DNA of 64,000 nt, taken from Lacticaseibacillus baoqingensis (lineage in GTDB: Bacteria > Bacillota > Bacilli > Lactobacillales > Lactobacillaceae). Shown piece by piece: positions 1 to 7,951 of this stretch; position 1 is the first letter of the stretch, and every line of letters starts with the position of its first letter. The notes beneath the pieces were generated by a model. That model was not told the DNA's origin and did not search any database. It saw only the letters and a list, made by a program, of their open reading frames with translations. Both the position numbers and the translations under genes were made by a program. The stretch is taken from positions 1-64,000 of the forward strand of contig NZ_RHOI01000007.1 of assembly GCF_003946165.1 (NCBI RefSeq), given 5' to 3'.

Positions 1-44
1 ACAGGTCGTATCGACTTGGTGTTTTTTATTTTGTCTGAGTGCTA

Positions 45-1457
45 ATGATAGTGGCTAACTTGATTGTAAAACGCGGGGATCTTTTAAAGTTTCAGATGTT
101 CAACCAAATTTCGCGGTTGCATCGCGATTTGACGATCAAAGATCTGAGCAGTATTTTGCATGTCGAATATCAAGCGGCATATAATGTTTTTCAAGAATTG
201 CTGGAAGAGTTGCGTAAGCTCACCGATGCGCCGCGAGTGACAGTGCGTAAGGCCTTGCGAGGGAAAGCACCATTACCGATTTCAGTTGATGAATACCGTT
301 CCTACCTATTGAAACGCGCAATCGGCTACACGTTGATCGATTATGCGGTGTCTGCGCCGCGGCCAAACATCACACATTTTTGCGCCGTGAATTTTATCAG
401 TGCTTCGACAGTTTCTCGGCGCGCCAAGCGGATCGAGGACTTTTTGGATCATTATCACGTTAAACTGCGCTTGCGGCCGTTAAGTCTGCAAGGGGATGAA
501 ATGCACATTCGCTTGATGTTACAAGCGATGTATTGGCAAGCGCATCATGGGACTTTTTGGCCATTTGAAGCAGTTATTCCGGAAAAGTTAGTCCAAATGT
601 ACGGTTTGAAAAAACGTGATCCTAATCCAATTGCACGATTGAAAGATTGTTTATTTATTGGGATCTGCAGTGTGCGCGTGGGCTTGCGCAATCGCTTGGA
701 TGAAAGTGCCTATTTGGAGTTGATCACGGATATATTGGAAAAAGCCCAACTTCCATGGTCAGGCAATACGAATGCGGTAAGCCTCACAGAGGCTGCTTTT
801 ATGGAAAGTTACCGGGCGGCACAAATCAGTTTTGCCCCCGAAATGACAACGACAGACGCTGCAATGACTGTGGATTTGGCGGTGTTGACCAATCCGGTCA
901 CGCAATGTGTCAGCCGCGTGATTCAAGTGGCGATCCAACAATGGTATCCACAAATCAACAGGCAACAGCGCCACAACTTGTTGCGCTTGGCTTCTGGGGT
1001 AGCGATTTTCGGTGATTGCTTGCCTTATGATCACCTGCTCCAGCTGGCAAAGCCGATTCATCCGGATGTGGCCGCGGCAATTGCCGCAGCGTTGTTGACG
1101 CTGCCAGAAGGGGGAATATATGCCGCTTTTCGAAAACATTGCCAGGAGCTTTCGGTGTTGGTCATTGCCGTGCTGGGGGAGACGGCGATGGTCGATCAAG
1201 GCAAGCACGATATTAAAATCGAGTTGCAAGTGGCACCAGAAGAATTCGGCTATCGGCAGTTAAAGGCGTTTTTAAGTGCGTTGCCATGGATCGAAATCAG
1301 TCCCAACCAGCCGGATCTGCGTATCGTTAGCGAGCGATACCGACCGGTGCGTCACGCAGATACTGGACCAAAGGAATTCCAGTGGTTCGAAGATGCCTTG
1401 AGCACAAAAACCTATCGTGGCAAGTTATTAGAGGTCTTAACGACTTTGCGTGATTAA
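45..1457 (+). CDS. Mga-like transcriptional regulator
   Basis: This is a 470-residue protein resembling the Mga/virulence-regulator family of Gram-positive cocci and lactobacilli. These are DNA-binding activators, often linked to carbohydrate control through PTS-like domains. A helix-turn-helix region is visible near residues 17-60 (FNQISRLHRDLTIKDLSSIL), preceded by the LIVKRGDLLKFQ segment typical of the family start. A second helix-turn-helix lies around residues 90-130 (NFISASTVSRRAKRIEDFL). The rest is helical and not clearly assignable. I chose ATG at 45; an in-frame GTG at 39 is also possible, and neither has a clear ribosome binding site. The window edge hides the promoter. A strong terminator follows at once, so it is probably monocistronic. 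The target genes are unknown. Confidence 0.7.
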   Translation: MIVANLIVKRGDLLKFQMFNQISRLHRDLTIKDLSSILHVEYQAAYNVFQELLEELRKLTDAPRVTVRKALRGKAPLPISVDEYRSYLLKRAIGYTLIDYAVSAPRPNITHFCAVNFISASTVSRRAKRIEDFLDHYHVKLRLRPLSLQGDEMHIRLMLQAMYWQAHHGTFWPFEAVIPEKLVQMYGLKKRDPNPIARLKDCLFIGICSVRVGLRNRLDESAYLELITDILEKAQLPWSGNTNAVSLTEAAFMESYRAAQISFAPEMTTTDAAMTVDLAVLTNPVTQCVSRVIQVAIQQWYPQINRQQRHNLLRLASGVAIFGDCLPYDHLLQLAKPIHPDVAAAIAAALLTLPEGGIYAAFRKHCQELSVLVIAVLGETAMVDQGKHDIKIELQVAPEEFGYRQLKAFLSALPWIEISPNQPDLRIVSERYRPVRHADTGPKEFQWFEDALSTKTYRGKLLEVLTTLRD

Positions 1458-1460
1458 AGC

Positions 1461-1504
1461 AAGCCGTTGCCGTCTTGGCAGTTTGGGATGGCGGCGGCTT
1501 TTTT
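1461..1504 (+). terminator. Rho-independent terminator after the Mga-like gene
   Basis: The arms AAGCCG and CGGCTT are extended inward by GCC/GGC pairs and are followed by a run of six T. It sits four bases after the stop codon. Confidence 0.85.
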
Positions 1505-1530
1505 GGGGTGCTTTAAAGGCTTTTCTGGGC

Positions 1531-1559
1531 TTGACATTTCCGATCCTGCTATGCATTAT
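1531..1559 (+). promoter_or_regulatory. Promoter of the AP2-domain gene
   Basis: A perfect -35 TTGACA is separated by 17 bases from CATTAT. It ends 37 bases before the start codon at 1597. Confidence 0.6.
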
Positions 1560-1596
1560 ATAAGTGGGGAAAATATGAATTAGGAAGTGTAAGCTT

Positions 1597-2100
1597 ATGA
1601 GACGTAAGGACTTAACCGGGCAGAAGTTTGGCCGCTTAACAGTGGTCCGCTATGTTGGCGCGGCCAAAAATGGTAACGCGCGTTGGTTGTGTAAATGTGA
1701 TTGCGGCAACGAAACTGTTGTCGATGGCTACCGCTTGCGCAAAGGGACGACGATCAGCTGCGGCTGTTATCGGCGTGAATACATGCGTAAAGCGATCATG
1801 GAAAACCCTAAGACGGTGGCGCAAATGGGCCAAAAGAGTCAATTTGTCAACAGCGAAGGGGTCAACTTGGCTGCTGTGACAAAGTTGCGCTCGAGTAACC
1901 GTTCTGGCGTGATCGGAGTCTCGTTTGACAAGCAGTCAGCCAAGTGGAATTCTCGCTTGTATCTCAAAGGCAAACTGGTGTTAAACAAGCAGTTCGTGAA
2001 TTTTGAAGATGCTGTCAAGGCCCGACATGAAGCTGAAAAAGAATACCTCGAACCGATCCTTGAACGGGTCGAGGCAGGTAAACAAAAAAATGAATGCTAG
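1597..2100 (+). CDS. AP2-domain DNA-binding protein with Cys-rich N-terminus
   Basis: The 167-residue protein starts with the motif LTGQKFGRLTVV, followed by CKCDCGN (Cys32, 34, 36) and SCGC (Cys55, 57). This looks like a metal-binding ribbon. Residues about 104-153 (GVIGVSFDKQSAKW onward) match the AP2-like integrase/HNH-associated DNA-binding fold. In phages and mobile elements such modules usually accompany an HNH nuclease, but no H-N-H motif is present here. It is therefore probably a DNA-binding protein or a domesticated remnant of a homing-type gene. A ribosome binding site (AGGAAG) lies ahead of the ATG. It has its own promoter and terminator and no phage genes nearby. Confidence 0.7.
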   Translation: MRRKDLTGQKFGRLTVVRYVGAAKNGNARWLCKCDCGNETVVDGYRLRKGTTISCGCYRREYMRKAIMENPKTVAQMGQKSQFVNSEGVNLAAVTKLRSSNRSGVIGVSFDKQSAKWNSRLYLKGKLVLNKQFVNFEDAVKARHEAEKEYLEPILERVEAGKQKNEC

Positions 2101-2105
2101 CTAAC

Positions 2106-2150
2106 AAAAAGTCCCACCTTCTTTGATCTCAAGGAAGGCGGGACTTTTTT
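2106..2150 (+). terminator. Terminator between the AP2 gene and the YkyA gene
   Basis: The hairpin AAAAAGTCCCACCTT / AAGGAAGGCGGGACTTTTTT has A and T runs on both sides, so it can serve both the AP2 gene and the convergent lipoprotein gene. Confidence 0.85.
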
Positions 2151-2159
2151 AGTGAGGGG

Positions 2160-2795
2160 TTATTGCATTTTTTTGGTCGCCGCTTGTAAGGCTTTAGCGG
2201 CAGTGGTGACACTTTGCAAATTGGCAGTGGCGATGTCTGCTTGTTGGCCCAAGGCACTGTCGTATTGATTGAGCTGTGATAACGCCGTGTCGATCGCGGC
2301 TTTGTCAGTTGGATCGGCGGCAACCGTGTCGAAGAAGTCCTTTTCGGCTGTTTGCAGTTCTTTATAGTAAGAATCAAAAGTCCGGTGATCGAGTTTGGCC
2401 AGGCGCAAGTCAGTCAGCAAGTCGCGCAGTTCGTCTTGCGGCAGCGTTGGGCTATTTTGATTGTGCAGTTTTGTCAAGCGGGTGGTCAAGGTGTCGATTT
2501 GCGTTTGCGCACTTTCAAGTGCTTGGTAAGCGGCCTTGCGCTTGGCCAGCAGCTTATTGATCGGGCCAGCGTTTTGAAAATCAGCATTTGGATCGGCGGC
2601 ATACGCAGATTGGAATGTCGCGGGAAAATCACCGACGGCATCGTTGACGCGGGTGATCGCTTGGGTTTGTTTGGCGACACTGGTCGTCACCGTGCGGCTG
2701 TCTTGTTTGAGCTGTGCTTTTTGGTCAAATGCCGGCCCAGTGCACCCTGCCAGCAAAGCGAGCAAGCCGATCGCGAGGATCCATCGCTTTTTCAT
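2160..2795 (-). CDS. YkyA-family cell-surface lipoprotein
   Basis: The 211-residue protein has a lipoprotein signal peptide (MKKRWILAIGLLALLAGC) with the lipobox LAGC, so the mature protein should begin at Cys18 on the outer face of the membrane. The rest is almost wholly alpha-helical and rich in A, Q, L, K and D, and likely forms coiled coils (about residues 30-70 and 85-130). This matches the YkyA putative cell-wall-binding lipoprotein family in length and layout. The molecular function is unknown. It is transcribed alone, convergent with the AP2 gene, with an AAGGGGCGG ribosome binding site. Confidence 0.7.
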   Translation of the reverse strand: MKKRWILAIGLLALLAGCTGPAFDQKAQLKQDSRTVTTSVAKQTQAITRVNDAVGDFPATFQSAYAADPNADFQNAGPINKLLAKRKAAYQALESAQTQIDTLTTRLTKLHNQNSPTLPQDELRDLLTDLRLAKLDHRTFDSYYKELQTAEKDFFDTVAADPTDKAAIDTALSQLNQYDSALGQQADIATANLQSVTTAAKALQAATKKMQ

Positions 2796-2918
2796 ATAAC
2801 CGCCCCTTTTTAACCTTAATCGTAGCGTAAAAGGCGCCTAAATACTAGTGGAAACGGTAATTGCACAGATAATTGGAAAAGGCAATATTATTTATTATTT
2901 TATGTTGAGTCGTCAAAC

Positions 2919-2947
2919 TTGAACGGGTCTAAACCACGTGCTACACT
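2919..2947 (+). promoter_or_regulatory. Cold-shock gene promoter
   Basis: TTGAAC, 17 bases, then TACACT. Transcription would start near 2954 and leave a leader of about 110 nt before the start codon at 3064. Long structured leaders are typical of cold-shock genes. Confidence 0.75.
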
Positions 2948-3063
2948 AAAAATGTACTTTCCGAATGGGCGTGGTTATGGGGTTCCAAGAATATCCTCCA
3001 TCCGCACCAAACAGAAAATGCAATCTTATTATTCGCGCAATATGCGCAAGGAGGAATGTTCTC

Positions 3064-3264
3064 ATGGAACATGGTACTGTAAAATGGTTTAACGCTGAAA
3101 AAGGTTACGGCTTTATCACTCGCGAAGACGGCTCTGACGTCTTTGTACATTTTTCTGCGATTCAAGGCGACGGCTACAAGACACTTGAAGAAGAGCAAAA
3201 AGTGACCTTTGATGTTGAACAAAGCGACCGCGGCCCACAAGCGGTCAACGTCACCAAAGAATAA
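3064..3264 (+). CDS. cspA: Cold-shock protein (CspA/CspB family)
   Basis: The 66-residue OB-fold protein begins [18 protein letters not shown] and carries both RNA-binding motifs, RNP1-like KGYGFI and RNP2-like VFVHFSAI. It binds single-stranded RNA and DNA and acts as an RNA chaperone, mainly after a temperature drop. The start at 3064 is fixed by the strong AAGGAGG ribosome binding site and by the usual family length; a longer reading from 2965 would add residues unknown in this family. It is monocistronic with its own promoter. Confidence 0.93.
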   Translation: MEHGTVKWFNAEKGYGFITREDGSDVFVHFSAIQGDGYKTLEEEQKVTFDVEQSDRGPQAVNVTKE

Positions 3265-3357
3265 ACCTAATTCGTCAGCAATTGTAATGGTGCCGCAGCA
3301 CCAGCGGCAGCAAATGTGACCAAGACCTCATCGTCTAGTCGCGTTTTACTAAGCAAC

Positions 3358-3426
3358 GCCCATGACAAAAGCGCCTTGGAACCGCGATTCACCGAATCGT
3401 GGCCCCAAGGCGCTTTTGTCATGGGC
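3358..3426. terminator. Large perfect inverted repeat, bidirectional terminator
   Basis: Two perfectly complementary 22-base arms (3358-3379 and 3405-3426) enclose a loop that itself can pair CGATTC with GAATCG. It separates the cold-shock gene from the convergent oxidoreductase gene. The internal AAAA/TTTT lies inside the stem rather than after it, so efficiency as a terminator is uncertain. Confidence 0.6.
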
Positions 3427-3498
3427 TAAAACCGTTTTGTGCTTCAGCCTGATTTTTGTCCTGCAATCATAGTATTGCCGACGATTTATGAGTCGGTT

Positions 3499-4476
3499 TT
3501 AGACGAGCGGACCTTGTTCTCCTGGGTAGTAAAAGCCCCAAGCCTCACGCGCTTGGCTCATGATGGTCATGACTTCGCGCGTCCACTGCAAAGTGGGATT
3601 TTCACCCGTTGCCACGGCTTGGGCCATGTCGTCGATTTCATAGGCCATCGCTTTGGATTCGTCTCCAGCCGTGAGATGTTCAGTCAACCCATCCGGATGA
3701 GTGAGGCTGGCTTCTTGGCTGCGGGGATATTGGTCGACGGTGAAATAACCTTCTTCATAAGCAACCATGCCCATTTTCGGCATCTTGGCTTGGAGGTTCA
3801 ACGCAACAGTGACTTGTTCATTATTGGCATTGGTCAATAAGAAACTGCTTTGGCCATCAACGCCGGTGTCCGTTTTGACCATTTGAGTCGCGACCAGTTT
3901 TGGCGGGGCGGTCATAAAGCGGCGCGCAAAACTCAATGCGTAAATACCAATATCTAATAAAGCCCCGCCGGCCAGTGCCGGGTTCAATAGCCGATCTTTA
4001 GGGGCGTAGGGCACATGCGAGCCAAAAGTCACCTGAATGGTTTTGAGCCGGCCTAAAGCTTGCTCTTTGACGGCGGCTTCGATGGCAGGATATAACGGCA
4101 TATGATAGATGGTTTGGGCTTCCATCAAGATCAAGTGCTTGGATGCGGCGACGGCGACAAGCGCTTCTAGCTGAGTCGCACTTAACGTGATCGCTTTTTC
4201 CGCAAGCACATGCTTGCCTGCATTCAAGGCTTGCAAGATGTTTTCATAGTGAAAATTATGCGTGGTGGCCACATAAACGATGTCGATCGCCGGATCGGCG
4301 AATAAATCGGCATAGCTGTCATACGCATGGGGCACATTGAATTCTTGGGCGAATGCTTCAGCGCGCTGGCGATCATGTGCGGCCACGCCGTAAAGGGTTT
4401 GACTGGGGGCAAAATACGTGGCAAAGCTGCGGGCGATCCGCCCAAGGCCAATGATGCCCCATTTGTAGTTTGGCAT
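3499..4476 (-). CDS. Gfo/Idh/MocA family oxidoreductase
   Basis: The 325-residue NAD(P)-dependent dehydrogenase has an N-terminal Rossmann motif GIIGLGRIARSF (residues about 7-18). It also has the AGKHVLAEKAITL segment, which corresponds to the EKP motif carrying the catalytic-site lysine; here P is replaced by A. The C-terminal alpha/beta domain includes GGALLDIGIYALSFA. Family members oxidise sugars, inositols or dihydrodiols; the substrate cannot be named. The start is supported by an AGAGGTGAG ribosome binding site. A distant paralogue lies at 43726-44706. Confidence 0.85.
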   Translation of the reverse strand: MPNYKWGIIGLGRIARSFATYFAPSQTLYGVAAHDRQRAEAFAQEFNVPHAYDSYADLFADPAIDIVYVATTHNFHYENILQALNAGKHVLAEKAITLSATQLEALVAVAASKHLILMEAQTIYHMPLYPAIEAAVKEQALGRLKTIQVTFGSHVPYAPKDRLLNPALAGGALLDIGIYALSFARRFMTAPPKLVATQMVKTDTGVDGQSSFLLTNANNEQVTVALNLQAKMPKMGMVAYEEGYFTVDQYPRSQEASLTHPDGLTEHLTAGDESKAMAYEIDDMAQAVATGENPTLQWTREVMTIMSQAREAWGFYYPGEQGPLV

Positions 4477-4572
4477 AAGTGCTCACCTCTGGATTGAATT
4501 TAACGCGACCTTAATATATCACATTCCGGCACCGAGGCTGAAACATGTTACACTGATATTGAGGTGATAACT

Positions 4573-5067
4573 GTGAATGATCAAGATTTGATTGAGTTGG
4601 CGGCGTTGACCTTGCAACAACGCGACGGCAATGCCACGGCATTAGAGACCGCCTTGCATATTCCGGTGGCTGCGATCCAAGCCAATGAAGCAGCGCTGTT
4701 GCCGCAACAGCGGGAACAGTTGCGCTTTTTGTTCAGCGATTATGAATGGATGTTAGCGCAAAAATTAGCGGTGCTGCAAAGTACGGCACCGGCTGCAGGC
4801 ACCTTAGCACAACGCTATCAGCTGGCGAAGACGGTGATTGCAAAAGCTTGGCTGCGCTCACCGAGCTTGACGACAAGTTATGTCAAAGAGCCGCGCAGCA
4901 CGGGGCGTGTGAGTGTGCATCTGCAATTACGTCAAGATTATGGCGTCCACGGATTAGTCGATATCTTAGACTTCGTGGTCCCGACGCAAGTGGCCAAGCA
5001 GTTGCAAACCAAGCAATTAGATCTGCTGACTTGGGCAGATGCGCATCTAGAAGATTCGGTGAAGTGA
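4573..5067 (+). CDS. Protein of unknown function, 164 aa
   Basis: I do not recognise this protein. It is mostly helical and Gln/Leu/Ala-rich, with a short beta-like segment near the C-terminus (GRVSVHLQLRQDYGVHG). It has no signal peptide or membrane segment. I start it at GTG 4573 because GAGGTG lies six bases upstream; an earlier GTG at 4564 is part of that ribosome binding site. The N-terminal layout (ELAALTLQQRDG, then two short helices) is faintly TetR-like, but this is not firm. It ends 10 bases before the glucosaminidase gene, so the two are probably co-transcribed. Confidence 0.6.
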   Translation: MNDQDLIELAALTLQQRDGNATALETALHIPVAAIQANEAALLPQQREQLRFLFSDYEWMLAQKLAVLQSTAPAAGTLAQRYQLAKTVIAKAWLRSPSLTTSYVKEPRSTGRVSVHLQLRQDYGVHGLVDILDFVVPTQVAKQLQTKQLDLLTWADAHLEDSVK

Positions 5068-5077
5068 GGGGAAGCCA

Positions 5078-5686
5078 ATGGCGCGTCGCCGGCGTAAGCA
5101 AAAATTACCGCCTTTGATCGTGACGATGATCGTCATGTTAGGGATAGGCGTGAGCGTCGTTGGTTGTCAAGCGTGGCAAAATCGGCAAACCGCCGAAGAC
5201 ATCACGACTCAAACCAATGGTGAAGAGACTAAAGCGGCATTTATCAAACGGCTGGCACCGTATGCCCAACAACTCCACCAAACCTATGGGGTGTATGCCA
5301 GCATTACTTTGGCGCAGGCCATTTTAGAGTCAGATTGGGGGCAAAGTACGCTGGCCAAGGATTATCACAATCTTTTTGGGATCAAAAGCAATGATCCGGC
5401 CAATAGCCAAGTGCTTACAACTCAAGAATATGTGAATGATCAATGGGTGACGATCAAAGCCCGCTTTGCGGTGTATCCGTCTGACCAAGCGTCGATGAAA
5501 GCACATGCGTTGTTGTTCGTCAATGGCACCAACTGGAATCCGGCCCAGTATCAAACGGTGCTAAAAGCCACGACATATCAAGCGGCGGCTCAGGCCCTGA
5601 AAACTGACGGCTATGCGACAGATCCTGATTACCCCAACAAGCTGATCAATTTGATCAAGCAGTGGCAGCTAGACCAATATGACTGA
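5078..5686 (+). CDS. GH73 glucosaminidase-like peptidoglycan hydrolase
   Basis: The 202-residue exported protein has a basic N-terminus, one hydrophobic segment (about residues 11-30, ending VVGC, a possible lipobox) and one catalytic domain of about 150 residues. AQAILESDWGQS carries the conserved catalytic Glu of glycoside hydrolase family 73, and HNLFGIKS and FAVYPS are further family signatures. Such enzymes cleave N-acetylglucosaminyl bonds in peptidoglycan during wall turnover or cell separation. It has no cell-wall-binding repeats, so it would act from the membrane. GGGGAAG precedes the ATG. Confidence 0.88.
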   Translation: MARRRRKQKLPPLIVTMIVMLGIGVSVVGCQAWQNRQTAEDITTQTNGEETKAAFIKRLAPYAQQLHQTYGVYASITLAQAILESDWGQSTLAKDYHNLFGIKSNDPANSQVLTTQEYVNDQWVTIKARFAVYPSDQASMKAHALLFVNGTNWNPAQYQTVLKATTYQAAAQALKTDGYATDPDYPNKLINLIKQWQLDQYD

Positions 5687-5832
5687 TGACGAATCGTTCG
5701 GGAATTTCCCAGGCGCGATTTTTAGGCGTTTTGGCAGAACTGCTGGTTAAGCCGAGCCGCGGCGGTAAGATGCATGATCAGTTGGATATGGCGCAGATGA
5801 AAATTAAGCTGATCATAGTAAAACCCGAATAA
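5686..5832 (+). CDS. Small coupled ORF, 48 codons, unknown
   Basis: An ATG overlaps the glucosaminidase stop codon in the arrangement TGATG, which suggests translational coupling. The frame runs 48 codons and stops inside the terminator hairpin at 5820-5843. The predicted peptide begins MTNRSGISQARFLGVLAEL, continues LVKPSRGGKMHDQLDMAQMK and is basic at its middle. Codon choice (GGC, GAT, CTG, GCG) is like the neighbours. I do not recognise it and it could be a chance frame. Confidence 0.4.
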   Translation: MTNRSGISQARFLGVLAELLVKPSRGGKMHDQLDMAQMKIKLIIVKPE

Positions 5833-5843
5833 TCGGGTTTTTT
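5820..5843 (+). terminator. Terminator after the glucosaminidase operon
   Basis: AAACCCGA and TCGGGTTT pair around an ATAA loop and are followed by a T-rich run. Confidence 0.85.
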
Positions 5844-5953
5844 ATTTTACCTTATTCCGGTTTCGGATAAGCCTAGAGATAACCTATCATATAAGCCTTT
5901 TGGTCAGATGGTCAAGGATATATATGGAGCATTAAAAGGAACACGAAATCCGG

Positions 5954-5990
5954 ATGTTCGGTTGTTTAGCCGCGCAATTTGTGGTAAACT
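5954..5990 (+). promoter_or_regulatory. xpt promoter with possible PurR box
   Basis: TTGTTT (5962-5967), 17 bases, then TAAACT (5985-5990) forms a good sigma-A promoter. The overlapping bases ATGTTCGGTTG match most of the inverted PurBox consensus of Firmicutes (a GTTCGG core with A/T flanks). I see no second box and no purine riboswitch core in the 200 bases upstream. The promoter call is firm; PurR control is inference. The stretch from 5844 to 5953 shows nothing else. Confidence 0.5.
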
Positions 5991-6029
5991 TTGTAAAATT
6001 TAACGAATTGGTAAAGGATGTGCATACTG

Positions 6030-6608
6030 GTGAAATTACTGGAAGACCGGATCAAAAAAGATGGTCAAGTACTTGGCGCAGAGGTATTGAAGGTGGATAA
6101 TTTTTTGAACCACCAGATCGATCCTGATTTGATGACAGCTTTGGGGCAGGAGTTTTATCAGCAATTCGCTGACGCCAAGATCACCAAGATCTTAACGGTC
6201 GAAAGTTCCGGGATCGCACCGGCATTGGCCACTGGCATGGCTTTTCATGTACCAGTCGTGTTTGCGCGCAAACATAAGTCATTAACGCTAAAAGACGACT
6301 TATATACAGCCGAGGTGTATTCTTTCACCAAGAAAACGTCTAACCAAATCGCGATCGCCCAGAAGTTTTTGCAAGCTGATGATACGGTGCTGATCATCGA
6401 TGACTTTTTGGCCAATGGTCAAGCCGTCGAAGGGCTGATCGATATCATTGGGCAAGCCAATGCGACACTGGCTGGTGTGGGAATCGTGATCGAAAAGAGT
6501 TTCCAAAAAGGACGCAAGCTGCTTGATGAGCGGCAGATCAAAACGGTTTCGCTGGCGCGGATCAAGGCGTTTGTTGATGGTCAAATCGAGTTTGAAGAGG
6601 AGGACTAA
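6030..6608 (+). CDS. xpt: Xanthine phosphoribosyltransferase
   Basis: The 192-residue enzyme transfers phosphoribose from PRPP to xanthine, giving XMP for purine salvage. The PRPP-binding motif is VLIIDDFLANGQAV (residues about 125-138), and KLLEDRI at the start is typical of Xpt. I use GTG 6030: an AAAGGA ribosome binding site lies 10 bases ahead, and the usual N-terminus MKLLE follows directly. An ATG at 6018 would add four unlikely residues. The stop codon overlaps the permease start by one base (TAATG), so xpt and pbuX are translationally coupled. Confidence 0.95.
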   Translation: MKLLEDRIKKDGQVLGAEVLKVDNFLNHQIDPDLMTALGQEFYQQFADAKITKILTVESSGIAPALATGMAFHVPVVFARKHKSLTLKDDLYTAEVYSFTKKTSNQIAIAQKFLQADDTVLIIDDFLANGQAVEGLIDIIGQANATLAGVGIVIEKSFQKGRKLLDERQIKTVSLARIKAFVDGQIEFEEED

Positions 6609-7927
6609 TGGCAAGCAAGGATATTTCTGCGCCTAAAGCTGCTGTTTTAGGGATCCAGCATTTATTAGCGATGTATTCTGGTTCAGTGTTAGTGCCGATT
6701 TTGATCGGGGCATCGTTGCATTTTAGCAGTGAGCAGATGACCTACCTGGTTTCGATCGACATCTTTATGTGTGGGGTCGCAACGGCGTTACAGATCTTTG
6801 CCAACAAAGTCTTTGGGATCGGCTTGCCGGTCGTGTTAGGGTGTGCGGTGCAAGCGGTCAGCCCGTTGATCATGATCGGTCAAAAATATGATTTTCAAAC
6901 CATGTATGGGGCGATCATTGCGGCCGGGTTGTTTGTGTTTGTGATCGGCGGCGTTTTTGCCAAATTGCGGCGGCTGTTTCCGCCTTTGGTCACTGGGACG
7001 CTGATCACCGTGATCGGGTTATCCTTGATCCCTGTCGCCTTTCAAAACTTAGGCGGCGGCTCGACGAGTGCTAAAGACTTCGGGAGCATGACCAATCTTG
7101 CCGTGGGCACGTTTACCGTGTTGCTGATCTTGGCTTTTAATGTGTGGGGGCGCGGGTTCGTGCGCTCGATCGCGATTTTGATCGGCTTGATCGGCGGAAC
7201 GGTTTTGGCAGGCTTTTTGGGGATGGTTTCCTTTGCCCCAGTCGCTGAAGCCAGCTGGTTTCATGTGCCGACGCCATTTTACTTTGGGGTGCCGCATTTT
7301 GAATGGAGCTCGATCGTGACCATGATCTTGATTTCGTTAGTGTCAATGGTCGAATCCACCGGGGTCTTCTTTGCTTTAGGCGATGTCGTTGGGCGCAAGA
7401 TCGAAGAAGATGACCTCAAGCGCGGTTATCGGGCGGAAGGGATCGCTGTGTTTTTAGGCGGGATCTTCAACACCTTTCCATACACCACGTTTTCGCAAAA
7501 CGTCGGTTTAGTGCAATTGTCTGGAATCAAGACGCGCAAGCCGGTGATGTTTTCGGCTTTATTTTTAGTTTTATTAGGCCTGTTGCCGAAAATCGGGGCA
7601 TTGGCCACGATCATTCCGTCGCCGGTGTTAGGCGGCGCAATGCTGGTGATGTTTGGGATGGTCGCGGTACAAGGTGTGCGGATGTTGCAGCAAGTGGACT
7701 TCCATAATGACAAAAACCTCTTGGTCGCAGCGATTTCGATCGGCTTAGGCTTAGGCGTGACTGTCCAGCCGCAGATCGTTCAAGGTTTGCCAAAAACCGC
7801 CCAATTATTATTTGGTTCCGGGATCTTAATGGCTTCGGTGTCTGCTGTCTTATTGAATTGGCTGTTTAATGCATCGACGCCGCAACCGGAACTCGCGACA
7901 GAAGATGGCCTGAACGAAAAAGAATAG
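6608..7927 (+). CDS. pbuX: Xanthine permease, NCS2 family
   Basis: The 439-residue integral membrane protein of the nucleobase:cation symporter-2 family has about 12-14 hydrophobic segments. Family motifs include GIQHLLAMYSGSVLVP near the N-terminus and the signature region GVFNTF-like GGIFNTFPYTTFSQNVGLV (about residues 285-300), which carries polar residues of the substrate site. It imports xanthine for the Xpt enzyme encoded immediately upstream. It starts on the overlapping TAATG and is followed 24 bases later by the PurK-like gene, so three genes probably share one transcript. Confidence 0.93.
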   Translation: MASKDISAPKAAVLGIQHLLAMYSGSVLVPILIGASLHFSSEQMTYLVSIDIFMCGVATALQIFANKVFGIGLPVVLGCAVQAVSPLIMIGQKYDFQTMYGAIIAAGLFVFVIGGVFAKLRRLFPPLVTGTLITVIGLSLIPVAFQNLGGGSTSAKDFGSMTNLAVGTFTVLLILAFNVWGRGFVRSIAILIGLIGGTVLAGFLGMVSFAPVAEASWFHVPTPFYFGVPHFEWSSIVTMILISLVSMVESTGVFFALGDVVGRKIEEDDLKRGYRAEGIAVFLGGIFNTFPYTTFSQNVGLVQLSGIKTRKPVMFSALFLVLLGLLPKIGALATIIPSPVLGGAMLVMFGMVAVQGVRMLQQVDFHNDKNLLVAAISIGLGLGVTVQPQIVQGLPKTAQLLFGSGILMASVSAVLLNWLFNASTPQPELATEDGLNEKE

Positions 7928-7951
7928 TGTCAACTGAAAGAGGACTTGATT

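Noticed and set aside
4564-4572. GTG 4564 as start of the 164-aa unknown gene
   Set aside because: It is part of the ribosome binding site GAGGTG that serves GTG 4573.
5844-6029. Purine riboswitch upstream of xpt
   Set aside because: The conserved junction bases of the purine aptamer are not found; only a promoter and a possible PurR box are seen.
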